Assembly (NCBI GenBank): GCA_020631735.1
Contig: CM036197.1
Location: forward strand, 41,525,880 to 41,589,879
Source of the DNA: Saccharum officinarum
Taxonomy: Eukaryota; Streptophyta; Magnoliopsida; Poales; Poaceae
Direction of reading: 5' to 3'
Length of the DNA stretch: 64,000 nt
Made by a program: the position numbers and the translations under genes
Shown: piece by piece, positions 1-10,590 of the stretch
Position numbering within the stretch: the stretch's first letter is position 1
How the letters are laid out: each line of letters starts with the position of its first letter
Notes under the pieces: model-generated
What the model was told of the DNA's origin: nothing
Database searches by the model: none
What the model saw: the letters and a program-made list of their open reading frames with translations, nothing else

Positions 1-2448
1 TTGCATTCCAAACTTCTTCAACATGTCCCTTATGTATTTCCCTTGACTCACAAATGTTCCATTCTTCAATTGCTTGACTTGGAGACCAAGGAAGTAGCTA
101 AGTTCACCAATCATAGACATTTCAAACTCTTTGGCCATCATAGCACCAAATTCTTCACAATAAGCTTGATCGGTTGATCCAAAGATGATGTCATCAACAT
201 ATATTTGCACTATGAATAGATCATTTCCAATCTTCTTGGTGAATAGAGTAGTATCAACCTTGCCCATTTTGAATCCCTTAGAGAGAAGGAAATCCCTTAG
301 CCTCTCATACCATGCTCTAGGTGCTTGCTTTAAGCCATATAAAGCCTTCTTCAACTTATAGACATGGTTGGGTTTCTTGTCATCTTCAAATCCGGGCGGT
401 TGCTCAACAAATACTAACTCATTGATGATCCCATTGAGAAATGCACTTTTGACATCCATTTGATATAGTTTGATATTGTGTGCACAAGCATAAGCCAATA
501 GAATCCTTATTGCCTCCAATCTTGCCACGGGAGCATATGTCTCATCATAGTCAAGACCTTCAACTTGAGTGTAACCTTGAGCAACTAGTCTTGCTTTGTT
601 TCTCACTACAATGCCATCTTGATCTTGCTTGTTTTTAAACACCCACTTGGTTCCAATCACATTGTAGTCATTTGGCCTTTCTACCAATTCCCAAACATTA
701 TTTCTTGTGAAATTGTTAAGCTCTTCTTGCATAGCCATGATCCAATCGGCATCCCTCAAAGCTTCTTCTATCTTCTTTGGTTCTATGGTTGACACAAATG
801 ATGCATGCTCACAAAACATAGTCAATCTTGATCTTGTTTGCACACCACTTCTAATATCACCAATAACACTATCAATGGGGTGATCTCTTGCAACATGTTG
901 TGATTGGAGTACTTGCACTTGATTGCTTGAGCTTGGTTGATCACTTGATGTATCTTGATGAGATGAACTAGCACCTTGTACTTGCACTTGAGAGTCACTA
1001 ACTAGCTTGAATGGTGAATTGAGCACTTGATCTTTATCATCATCTTGAATATCAATAACTTGCTTTGCTCTAATGTCCCCAATGTCCATGTTCTTCATTG
1101 CTTCCACCAATAGAGTTCCACTAACATCATCTAGATTCTCTTCTTCATCTTGTGACCCATTGGTTTCATCAAATTGCACATCATGGACTTCTTCTAGAAT
1201 ACCACTTGAGTTGTTCCAAACTCTATAAGCTTTGCTTGTAGTTGAATATCCAAGTAGGAACCCCTCATCACATCTCTTGTCAAACTTCCTCAATCTAGTG
1301 CCCTTCTTCAAGATATAGCATTTGCAACCAAACACCCTAAAGTAAGAAATATTGGGCTTTCTTCCATGAAGTAACTCATATGGGGTCTTCTCTAGCAATG
1401 GATGACAATATAATCTATTGATGTAGTAGCAAGCGGTATTGATTGCTTCATCCCAAAAAGATTGACTCACATTGTACTCATGAAGCATTGATCTAGCCAT
1501 ATCAAGCAATGTTCTATTCTTCCTCTCAACTAGGCCATTTGATTGTGGAGTGTACTTGGCCGAGAATTGATGTCCAATACCATAATGATCACAAAGTTCT
1601 TCAATTCTTGTATTCTTGAACTCACTTCCATTGTCACTTCTCACTTTCTTGATTCTAATCTCAAACTCATTGTGAACTCTAGTGAGAAATGTCTTGAAGG
1701 TGTCAAACACTTCACTTTTGTCACTAAGAAAGAATACCCATGTGAATCTTGTGAAGTCATCCACTATGACAAAGCCATACTTGTTGCCGCCTATGCTTGT
1801 ATATGTTGTTGGTCCAAATAGATCCATGTGCATCAACTCAAATGCTTTGCATGTGCTCATTGTACTCTTCTTTGGATGTGAGCTTCCAACTTGCTTCCCG
1901 GCTTGACATGCACTACAAAGCTTATTCTTCTCAAATTCAACATCTTTCAAACCATTGACAAGATTGTGAGTTGTAAGCTTCTTCAATTGTTTCATGCCAA
2001 CATGACCAAGCCTTCTATGCCAAAGCCAACCCATACTTGATTTGGAGACTAAGCAAGTTGTCAAAGAAGTTTCTCTAGCATTGAAGTCAACTAGGTAGAG
2101 ATTCTCATATCTAAAGCCCTTGAATGCCACATTTGAACCATCCACACTAATAACTTCCACATTATCAACCCCAAAGATGCATTTGTAGCCTAGATCACAT
2201 ATTTGTACCACGGATAGAAGATTGAAATCCAAACTTTCAACTAGCAACACATTTGAGATACTCATGTCATTTGATATTGCAATCTTGCCCAAGCCAATAA
2301 CCTTGCCTTTCTTGTTATTGCCAAATGTGATAGAATCAACACTACTATCATTGTCATTGAATGAATCAAACATTCTTGATGTACCGGTCATGTGTTGAGT
2401 GCACCCACTATCAATAATCCAATGCCTTCCTCCGGCTTTGTAATTGAC
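1..2448 (-). CDS. Copia retrotransposon pol (protease, integrase, RT), 3' end beyond window
   Basis: Read on the minus strand this is one open frame of about 816 codons running off the window. In order it shows the aspartic protease motif WIIDSGCTQHMTG (near 2400-2420), the GAG-pre-integrase/HHCC finger (LWHRRLGH ... CSACQAGKQ, near 1900-2040), integrase catalytic residues in MHMDLFGP (near 1820) and VRSDNGSEFK (near 1630), then the copia reverse transcriptase with YVDDIIFGSTD (near 175-203). The order protease-integrase-RT is diagnostic for Ty1/copia. The protease and YVDD codons share a frame, which argues for an uninterrupted ORF. RNase H and the 3' LTR are outside the window. The frame opens just after an in-phase TAG at 2449-2451, downstream of the gag stop, so gag and pol are not fused. 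Confidence 0.93.
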
Positions 2449-2459
2449 CTACAAGCAAA

Positions 2460-4511
2460 TCAATGAAGCTTAGGTACCCATTTTTGCTTGGGTCCTTGTA
2501 GGTTAGTAACTAAGCTCTTTGGTACCCAAATAGCCTTCTTCTTTGGGCCTACTATTGGTGTACCAACAAACTTAGCTTGCACACCCTTCACACCTTTGGT
2601 AAGCACATAGCAAGAATCAAAAGGTATAGCATTAACAAATTTCTTGCTTTGGTTCTCTTTATTACAATTATGCTCTAAGTGCCCAACTTGCTTGCATCTA
2701 TTGCAAAACCGACCATTGCTCTTTACAAAACTAGGTTTTGGAGTTGCAAAGGCCGACTTGCCTTTCTTGGGGGTGTAGCCCAATCCCTCTTTGTTAAGAG
2801 AGAACCTTTGGCTACCCAAGCACTTAAGCAAGCGGGCCTCACCACCATAGGCCTTGCCTAGGGCGTGAGTGAGCTCATCCACCTCTCTCTTGAGAGTCTC
2901 ATTCTCAACCATTAGTGAGGCATCACAAGTGAAACCATCACTAGTAGTAGAGGTAGAGTTGGTGGTGGTGGATGAAGAGCTACAAGAAGGGTTAGTATTT
3001 GACATGATGATAGGTTCATTAAAGGATTCACATGTAACACCTATATCACAAGATACAACAACCTCCTTCTTTTCTTGTTGCTCAAGTAGCAATGAGTGAG
3101 CCTTTTCAAGCTTGGAATGAGCCTTACCAAGATCCTCATGGTCTTCCACTAGACTCTCATGAGTGGTCTTAAGCTCACCAAGAACTTTCTCAAGTATTGC
3201 TACTTTTATTGAAAGCTTCTTGCACTCCTTGTTCTTGGCAATAGCTATGTCTCTAGTTTGTTGCAACAAGTCATATAGTTGTTCTTTAGTTGGTTCATCA
3301 TCATCATCATTTTCATTATCATATTTATCATTATCACTACCATGAACATATTCCATTTCACTTTCATCATCACTCTCATCATATAATACCTTAGCTTCTT
3401 TGGCCATGAAGCACGAAGAGGATGAATCAAATAGTGAAGGCTTCTTGTTGATAGCAATGGAAGCAAAAGCCTTGTTGGATGATTCTTCTTCTTCATCATC
3501 ATCATCACTTTCCCAAGTGGCCACATAGACTCCATTCTTGCCTTTCTTGAATGTTATCTTGGCTTCTTTCTTTTTCTTCTCAAACTTGCCCCTCTTGTTG
3601 TTCTTCTTCTTATCATAGGGACATTCGGCTTGAAGATGTTCGGTGCTATCACAATTGAAGCACCTCCTTTGTTGCTCATTGCTCTTGAAGTTGTCATTTC
3701 TCTTTTTGAAGCCTCTTCTCTTAATGAACATGTGACCCATTTTCTTGACTACAAAAGCAAATGCCTCATCATCAATTTCATAATCTTCATCTTCACTATT
3801 GTCTTCTTCTTCAATGATGGTAGCTTTGCCCTTGGAGGAGATGGCCTTGAACGCCACGGTCTTTTTCTTCTTTTCATCTTCCACCTTTTCCTTGTCATCA
3901 ACATCTTGATCATATTTGTCATAGGTTAATACTTCACCAAGCAAATCATTAGGCTTCATTGCTTCAAGCCCATCTCTTTGCAACATCATGATCAACATCT
4001 TGAATCTTCTAGGTAAGCTCAATAAGAACTTGTGACAAAAATCTTGATCTTGAGTCTTGTGCCCTAAGCTCTTGAGATCATTGACTATCACTTGCAATCT
4101 ATGAAACATTTCAATGATTGTTTCATCATCCTTTTTCTTGAAGTTCTCAAACTCACTCTTGAGCCCATATAGCTTGGCACTCTTCACAACCTTAGTGCCT
4201 TCATATGTCTCACTCAACCTTGTCCATACTTCACTAGCCAATTCCAAATCTTTGATGCCCTCAAACACTTTTGTGTCAATACCATTATAGAGTGTATTGA
4301 GAGCCATTCTATTGCATGTTCTATTTGCTCTATCTTCATCGGTGAGATGATTGGGATCAATGATAGCAAAATCATTCTCAGTGACTTGCAATACTCTCTC
4401 ATGAATAGAACCGAGGTACATTGTCATCTTTCTCTTCCAATGAGCAAAAGAACTAACACCATCAAAGAACGGTGGCTTGCCCCCAACATGATTGAACACA
4501 ATTTGAGCCAT
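2460..4511 (-). CDS. Copia retrotransposon gag polyprotein
   Basis: A 683-residue capsid/nucleocapsid protein that packages element RNA. Its N-terminal half is the UBN2/DUF4219-type gag region (FAHWKRKMTMYL, LYGLKSEFENFKKKDDETI). An unusual feature is two CCHC zinc knuckles: CFNCDSTEHLQAEC (about residues 287-300) and CNRCKQVGHLEHNC near residue 610. Between them lie acidic D/E runs and a predicted coiled coil (LEKAHSKLEKAHSLLLEQQEKK region). The start ATG at 4511 lies 46 bases inside the primer-binding site. Long gag, long LTR and two knuckles fit the SIRE/Maximus-type copia lineage (family knowledge). The ORF is intact, but the stop at 2460 comes before pol and in a different frame. Confidence 0.92.
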   Translation of the reverse strand: MAQIVFNHVGGKPPFFDGVSSFAHWKRKMTMYLGSIHERVLQVTENDFAIIDPNHLTDEDRANRTCNRMALNTLYNGIDTKVFEGIKDLELASEVWTRLSETYEGTKVVKSAKLYGLKSEFENFKKKDDETIIEMFHRLQVIVNDLKSLGHKTQDQDFCHKFLLSLPRRFKMLIMMLQRDGLEAMKPNDLLGEVLTYDKYDQDVDDKEKVEDEKKKKTVAFKAISSKGKATIIEEEDNSEDEDYEIDDEAFAFVVKKMGHMFIKRRGFKKRNDNFKSNEQQRRCFNCDSTEHLQAECPYDKKKNNKRGKFEKKKKEAKITFKKGKNGVYVATWESDDDDEEEESSNKAFASIAINKKPSLFDSSSSCFMAKEAKVLYDESDDESEMEYVHGSDNDKYDNENDDDDEPTKEQLYDLLQQTRDIAIAKNKECKKLSIKVAILEKVLGELKTTHESLVEDHEDLGKAHSKLEKAHSLLLEQQEKKEVVVSCDIGVTCESFNEPIIMSNTNPSCSSSSTTTNSTSTTSDGFTCDASLMVENETLKREVDELTHALGKAYGGEARLLKCLGSQRFSLNKEGLGYTPKKGKSAFATPKPSFVKSNGRFCNRCKQVGHLEHNCNKENQSKKFVNAIPFDSCYVLTKGVKGVQAKFVGTPIVGPKKKAIWVPKSLVTNLQGPKQKWVPKLH

Positions 4512-4556
4512 TTTTCACACCGAAGGATGTTAAGCCTTGATTAAAACGGTGACCAC

Positions 4557-4569
4557 GGCTCCGATACCA
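4557..4569 (-). other. Primer binding site (initiator Met tRNA) of copia element
   Basis: On the minus strand the 13 bases read TGGTATCGGAGCC, matching the 3' end of plant initiator methionine tRNA with one change. It lies two bases inside the LTR end, where minus-strand DNA synthesis starts. Confidence 0.9.
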
Positions 4570-4571
4570 CT

Positions 4572-6799
4572 TGTAAGGTCCTAGATGGCTAGAGGGGGGT
4601 GAATAGCCTATAAAAAATCTACAAGCACCACTAAGCAAACTTGTTAGAATAACAAATGGCGTAAAACGAGTTTTGCTTAGCCAAAGGTTGTGATGCAAGC
4701 CTCCTATCCACAAGTCTAGTAGATTATGATCTCTAGTTCACACAAGAGCTATGTCACTAATTTTACACTAGAGAACAAGCTAACAACACTACTAGCCAAG
4801 CTACTACTAGAGCAACACAAGATAATCTAGTAAAGATAAGTGCAAGAGATAGGATTGTGAATCTTATACCGACGGTGGAGTGAAGATGTTGCCAATCACC
4901 AAGATGATATATAATCAATTAATATTGACAACAACACAATATGTAGACCAATCACCGGGAGACAAGAGACACAATATTTTTGTTCACCCGGTGTTCACTT
5001 GTGCACCGACAAGCTACGTCACCGGTTGTGTCGACCAACACTTAGATGGTTCCTCGGTGTGACCCTCAAGTCACTTGCCCCTCAAGGCACGCCCCGCAAG
5101 GCACCGCAAGACTCCACTCTCAAGTGAGGTAACTCAATGACACGCACAATGTAATAGAGTTGCTTTTGGCGTCCCGCCGAGGAAAGCACAAGAACCTCTC
5201 ACAAACAACCGCAGGTGGCCAAGAACAATCACCTTCTCTTGCCAACGCCTCCAACAATCTCCAAGCCGGCTAGGAGCGGTACTCTCCAAGAGTAACAAGA
5301 AATCCACCGGCTAAACCACCCACAAGTGCCACTAGATGCCCTCAAGCTATGCAATGCACTTTGGGATTACTCAATCTCACTTATGATTTGCAATCCCTCA
5401 AGAGAGATGAGTGGTAGGAGATGCTCTAGCTCAAAGGATGTACAAGAATGTTAGAAATCACTAGTTACCTCCCCAAGGGCCGGCCAACGAGTATTTATAA
5501 GCATCCCCTCCAAATAGAGCCGTTATACCCCTTCACTGGCTTCTGTCGGGATGACCGGACGCTCCGGTCATAACTGACCGGACGCGCTCACCGCGTCCGA
5601 TGCCCCAACGGTCACTGCGCCAACGGTCAAACCCTATGACCGGACGCGCCTCTCAACAGACCGGACGCGCCGGTCGCTCAGCACCGCGCGCGCGAAGCAA
5701 CGACCGGACGCGCTCCTCGCAACGACCGGACGCGACAGTGCCCGCGTCCGGTGTGAGTCCAGTAAGCTCCTTTGACGACCGGACGCGTCCGATCGTGTAT
5801 GACCGGACGCGCCTCGCGTCCGATCGTCCTCTGTGAACCTCAGTTCCTTCTGGGTGCATGACCGGACGCGCCGGTCCCGCGAGTCACCGGACGCGCCGGT
5901 GGCAAACCCTAGCACCCGCAAGCCAGAAACCGCGCTGTACTGACCGGACGCGTCCGGTCACATCGTGACCGCGTCCGGTGCTGCGTCCGGTGCAGCGTCC
6001 GGTGCAGCGTCCGATCACCTCAGTGACCCCGTTCACCTCTGTTTCTTTTCCGACTTTCGGCGTAGTGGAAAATAGGCATTTCATTTCCCCGAAATCGCCT
6101 GAATCCCGCGCTCGCACGCTCGGCGGGAGGGAGAGAGGAACCCAAACCCCTCTCTACCCGCAAACCACAGCGTGACCAACGCCACCTTTGCAAATGTGCC
6201 AACACCATCAAGTGTACATCTCCATGTGCTTGTGTGTTAGCTTTTTCTCAATCATTTTCAAAGGTTTTCCAATTAGCTCACTAGGCCCTACATGCAATGC
6301 ACTTCATGAATTCACCTAGTGGCACCCGTGCATCGAATAACCGATAAGACTTCCCCTCTTAATAGTTCGGCTATCGATCCTAAACCACTCACACCCTCTA
6401 TGGTGTCTTGAGTGTAAAACAAAATGGCCCTATGGTTATACCTTTGCCTTGAGCCCATTTTGTTTCTCCAAAAGATATGATCCACTTCATATCATCATAT
6501 GACCGTCTCGATCCATCGACCTTGACTTCACTTGCTCTTCACCGTTGCATTGGTCCGTCGGCGCCAAGTCTTGCTCAAGCTTCACCATCGCATGGTCCCT
6601 CGCTTCGAAGCCTCGACTTGCCCTTCACCCTCACAACCGGTCTATCGAGCCAAGCCTCATCTTGGTCTTCATCATCTTGGTCATATGAGTCAATGTCATG
6701 TCTCATATTCAATGACCACCTTTATCTAAAACATCCACTTAGATACAAAGGTTAGTCCTAGGTTTCATCAATTAGCCAAAACCAAACTAGGGACTTTCA
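4572..6799 (-). repeat. 5' LTR of copia element (2,228 bp)
   Basis: On the plus strand it begins TGTAAGGTCC and ends GGACTTTCA, so in element orientation it is TGAAAGTCC...CCTTACA with TG/CA ends and short inverted termini. It directly precedes the PBS and gag. The partner LTR is outside the window, so the target duplication cannot be tested; the 5 bases beyond the outer edge are GCAGC. The ORFs inside it are incidental readings of the GC-rich repeat cluster at 5540-6015. Confidence 0.88.
5540..6015. repeat. Cluster of ACCGGACGCG / CGCGTCCGGT motifs in the LTR
   Basis: More than twenty copies of the core CCGGACGC or its complement GCGTCCGG occur here in both orientations, often as near-palindromes (GACCGGACGC...TCCGGTC). 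Spacing is irregular, so this is an amplified short motif, not a simple tandem array. It lies about mid-LTR, possibly in the U3 control region (inference). Confidence 0.85.
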
Positions 6800-6953
6800 G
6801 CAGCGCCGGGTAGCACTGCCCGTCGACCACCGCGCACGCGACGTCCAGGCCTCCACCCAGCAGCAGCGACGCGAGGGCCTCACGGAAGGGCGCCTCGCAA
6901 GCGGCGTTCAGGGCCAGGAGCTGCGTGACGATGTCGGTGCCGGTGAGGTGACC
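6800..6953 (-). pseudogene. UDP-glycosyltransferase gene fragment cut by the copia LTR
   Basis: The minus strand encodes about 50 residues, including LTGTDIVTQLLALNAACEAP followed by FREALASLLL and VACAVVDGQCYPA. This looks like the N-terminal acceptor domain of a family-1 plant UDP-glycosyltransferase; the LNA(A/S)C(E/D)APFR block is typical of grass benzoxazinoid (BX8/BX9-like) and related enzymes. The frame is cut at 6799/6800 by the LTR, and no convincing match continues beyond about 6953. It is a remnant: either the insertion severed the gene or a fragment already lay here. Family assignment is from memory of conserved blocks. Confidence 0.6.
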
Positions 6954-6970
6954 TCGGCGGGGAACGACTC

Positions 6971-8513
6971 GTGGATGCGACCCATCCGTCGCCCAGGCCT
7001 ACCGGGGACAGCCCGCTGCCTTGCTCTACCGCGGCAGCGTCGGTCTCTTCAAGCCCCCGCCCGCTCTCGCCGGATGCGGCCCCGTTCTACCCAGGCCAAC
7101 CCTCCGGTGGACGCACGAAGAGCTGCCGCTGGGCGGACGACTACAGCGAAGAAACCGACGACGACCAACCCAGGACCTACATCGATGCCGTTCTCCGTCA
7201 CGCGTCGCCGGCGTCGGCGACTCCACCGCACGCCCAGCCACGTCCAGCGGCGGACAGGGGCCGGGCTGGGGTAGACGCTGGTCGCCAGGGATGTGGTCGT
7301 AGGCTTGCTGCACGCCGCCGGCCACGCCCCGAGCTGGTGCACGGTCTGCCCGCTCGGCCGGTGGATGGCCGCGCCCCCGTTCGCCAACGTTTTGGTCGTC
7401 GTGAACGGGTCTCCACCCCCGATGCTGATGGGTGGCGTGAGATTCTCCAACGGCAGGAGTCTCGAACTGCGGCCGCTTCGTTCGTGAAGCAGCTCCCGTA
7501 GGCCTGGAAGATCCCGGCGGAGCTACACGGCAGATGTTTCAACTGCCTTTCCTACTCGCACAGAGTAGCGACCTGCCGGATGTCACAACGTTGTCTGCGT
7601 TGTCGCGGATACCGTCACATCGCTAGGGACTGCAAGTGGCCCAGGCGGGCCATGGTGACGGCACCTGAGGCTGGGGGAGGTGGTTCTCGACCCCCCCTCG
7701 CACGCGCCTTGCGGTGGTTCGGACAGAGCCACGCGGGTGGCTGTGGGGGGCACCAACGGCTCCCGTCTTCGACGCCGCCGGCGGCGGCGAAGCAAGCTAC
7801 CAGAGGAGACCGACGTTGCTGTAATGGGCAATGTCACCTCTTCGTCTGTCACTTGCTGCCCCCAGGAGCCGGATCCGCTCGTGCTGGCGCTGTGCGAGGG
7901 CACTAAGCCTTCCGTTTGGGTTGACCCGATGTTCGATGAGCTCGCTGCCTCGCTTCAGCTCGCCGCACCACTCATCATCAGTCGTTCGGTGGATGCTTCG
8001 GTGCTTGGACGCCCATCTACCCCGCCTGCGGCTCCTCTAAGGGCTCAGGCTTTGTTGGCGGACAACTGTTCGCCACCACGGATGGTTCAGCTCAGCTTTG
8101 CGGATGCCGAGGCTTCGGGGGTGGATGTTCGACGAACTCCTTTGCCGACTTCCCCCTCAGCCCTCGCCGAGGAGTTTGCTAGGCGCGTCTCCGCCCCGCT
8201 CAAGTCCCCCATCCTCAAGGCGCCACCACGTCGTCGAACCCATCACTCCCCATCCTCGGTCTCCATCCGTCGTAGCACGCGTCTAGCGGCAAAGTATGCC
8301 TCGCGGGCACCTAACGCCACCCTTCAAGCGCAAAAGATGCTTGTGTCCAAGTGGGAGCCTTCCGCCTCACAGCGGTCGGATACCCAGGTTGTGGCAGATT
8401 TCAAGAAGGGACTACAGGGCCCGCTCGACTCCGCAAAAAAGGAAGCACTTCGAGCGCTCTTAAAGTTCGACGTGTCGGAGTTTGAGTTCGAAGGGTTTGA
8501 GGAGGCTTGTTAG
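6971..8513 (+). pseudogene. LINE-related CCHC zinc-knuckle protein gene, broken
   Basis: From ATG 6971 the frame encodes a proline/arginine-rich N-terminal part, a WADDYSEETDDD acidic block and DGWREILQRQ. An in-frame TAG at 7499-7501 interrupts it. The same frame then gives two adjacent CCHC knuckles, CFNCLSYSHRVATC and CLRCRGYRHIARDC (about 7540-7625). Near 7680 the coding signal moves by one base and continues to 8513 with an arginine-rich run, WVDPMFDELAASLQL and a C-terminal RRSTRLAAKYASRAPNATLQ block ending FEFEGFEEAC. This order is typical of the abundant grass CCHC proteins related to LINE ORF1. One nonsense codon and one frameshift make it a pseudogene. Confidence 0.72.
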
Positions 8514-8699
8514 TCTCATCGCCATCCACCTAATTGGTTGCTCAACTTTAATGTAATGTCTTTTTAAGTTAGTCTTTTCGGGTCGTGTTGGCTTCTATCC
8601 TCCCACGGTAATCTATGGATTACTTGGGGGATGTTGTAACCAGTTAAACTCTGCTTCTGCTTAATGAATTACGTGTCGCAAAGACACGCTCGTGAAAAA
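8514..8699 (+). other. 3' UTR-like tail of the CCHC element
   Basis: AT-richer sequence follows the last codon, with a TTAATGAATTACG stretch and a GTGTCGCAAAGACACG hairpin-like end that runs into a short A tract near 8694. This resembles 3' ends of plant LINE transcripts. No target duplication was found. Confidence 0.45.
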
Positions 8700-8749
8700 A
8701 CTCACATTTTGTGCTCGTGCAACCGGCTGCTACCGTCAGCCTTTCTCCG

Positions 8750-9200
8750 CTTGTCATGTACGTACTATATCATAAATCATGTTTAACTTCGTAATCTGTT
8801 AATAGCACGCCCTCGTTGCCCATCTCTCAAACTTAAGCATTCATTCTGCAGGAACCTGTGCATTTCGACTCTTCAAGGTCATCGTACAAGTTTCATCCGA
8901 AGATCACGCATGGAGAAACAATTCAGTAGGGTACACGCCCTTCTTCAGATTTCGCCCTTGGATGGCCAGGGTATCTGCACATGGCGAAAGAAATGGCCTT
9001 CCACAGACAGACACCGAGGCACGCATGCAGCTGATGAATTGGGATCTCCAGTGACGGTGTGTGATGAACAGACCAATGCGGTAGGGACTTGAGGTTCAAC
9101 TACCCGTTTGCACAAGAATTCGAATTCGTCAGCCTGTGATGTATTGGTGCTGTTGTCTATTGCAGACCTTTCTCCATCATTTGGTTGTGATGCAAACTGT
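8750..9200 (+). repeat. Diverged direct repeat, copy 1 (partner 9930-10260)
   Basis: Several blocks recur in the same order about 1.1 kb downstream: ATCATAAATCATGTT / ATCATAGATCATGTT, the GCATTCAT(T/C)CTGC block, GTGATGAAC(A/G)GA, and GTCAGCCTGTGATGTATTGGTG / GTCACCCTGTGATGCATTGGTG. It is an old local duplication of non-coding DNA. The rest of 8700-9300 shows no gene. Confidence 0.6.
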
Positions 9201-9300
9201 ATATTTCTGGTTAGCAAGATTTTAGCATTTAACTTGAGTTATTATGAGTGGGCCCACACTGGGTGTCTGAGGCTGTCGTCGTGGGGCCGTGGGGGTGGGG

Positions 9301-9564
9301 GGCGGATCCAGGACAAAATTCTAGGGGGGGCTGAACTTTATGGCTGGCTCGACCTTCATCTTCAATCTCTATCCAGTGTCCAATGTCTCCTTCCTAAGCT
9401 CCAATAACAGAACTTTCATGGGGCTCAGGGGAGCTGCTTTCTCTCTTTCTCTTCATTTTCTTTTTTCCTCCACCTCTTCTTCTTCCTCACCCTCCCCATA
9501 TCTCCATTGCTGCACCAGCTGTAGGGGGGCTGGAGCCCCCCAGCCCCCCTTTGGATCCGCCCCA
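9301..9564. mobile_element. hAT-like MITE (264 bp)
   Basis: Terminal inverted repeats GGCGGATCCA... and ...TGGATCCGCC are perfect over at least 10 bases, extended by G/C runs. The 8-mer GGGTGGGG flanks both sides (9293-9300 and 9565-9572), as expected for a hAT 8-bp target duplication. The flank is G-rich, so exact borders are uncertain by a few bases. The interior has a pyrimidine-rich stretch and no coding capacity. Confidence 0.65.
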
Positions 9565-9929
9565 GGGTGGGGCCTCATATCTGCCCGGGGGCTCTCCATT
9601 CCGGTGTCTGGGCATCTATTCCGGCCAGCCGGCGAGCGGACAGCGGAGGCCGGAGACAGGAACATAACAGCGCAAAGGAACATGTAACTATGGACTACGT
9701 ACTTGTGTGGGTCCTTTACCATTTAATCCATAAACATTGGCTATGTCCCAAGAGCACAAACATCTCCCTTGCAATTATGTATTTATGTGTGAATTCTAGA
9801 AACACCATGCAGGAATAAAACATCCATACTTGGCTCTAAGCGAGTAAGCGACCTAAAAAGCAACTTTGCTCTGTTCTTTTTTTTAAAAAAAAATCTTAAG
9901 GCGACTCTATGGCCTTTCATTGCTACTAG

Positions 9930-10260
9930 AAGACTCATTGCCCTATCATAGATCATGTTACGGTGTTACCTTTTTTTTCTGCTCTTCGGGTATGCACTAT
10001 CATAGATCAGTTACGGACTTACGGTGTTACCTTTACAATTTGTTTGATAGGATATACCCTCATTGCCCTATTGCTAGCATTCATCCTGCTTTCTGCAGTA
10101 ATTTGGAGATCATCCCGTGAGTGATCAGTGATGAACGGAGCAGTGCGATGGTGACTTCGGTTTGACCGATTCACATCTCGTTGGATGTCGTGCATGCATG
10201 AATTCAGATACGTCACCCTGTGATGCATTGGTGCGATTTCTGGTCTGTACGTATGTCCCC
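9930..10260 (+). repeat. Diverged direct repeat, copy 2 (partner 8750-9200)
   Basis: Shares ordered blocks with 8750-9200, including the CCCTGTGATGCATTGGTG block near 10217. No gene is apparent between 9565 and 10360. Confidence 0.55.
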
Positions 10261-10360
10261 GCTGCTCTCATGCTTAACTGCCAAACCAGAATACCAGTGG
10301 AAGCAGAACCCGTGTACGCGTACGCGGAAAGACATGGACATCACATCACATTAACACTTA

Positions 10361-10590
10361 GGGCCTGTTTGGTTTCAAGTGGTTAAAGTTTAACTCCCAT
10401 CATATCAATGTTCCCTTAAATGTATGGAGTACTAAATGTAGACTAATTGCATGCATGTCGGCATAGATTAGGAGTAATTTACGAGACGAATCTATTAAGC
10501 CTAATTAGTCTCAAATTGGAAACTTTTTGTCAAATAAGACGAAATTGCTACAGTATTTATTAAATTTTAACTCCTCAAACCAAACATCCC
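10361..10590. mobile_element. Tourist-like MITE (PIF/Harbinger), 230 bp
   Basis: It begins GGGCCTGTTTGGTTT, ends AAACCAAACATCCC, and is flanked by TTA on both sides (10358-10360 and 10591-10593), the usual 3-bp target site of this superfamily. The termini pair imperfectly beyond the first 15 bases. The interior holds the common grass motif GACGAATCTATTAAGCCTAATTAG. Confidence 0.85.

Noticed and set aside
5540..6015. CRISPR-like repeat spacing
   Set aside because: Repeats are 8-10 bases, irregularly spaced and in both orientations, in a plant genome; no array and no cas genes.
5600..6211. Several ORFs rich in Arg, Thr and Asp
   Set aside because: Generated by the CCGGACGCG repeat cluster in the copia LTR.
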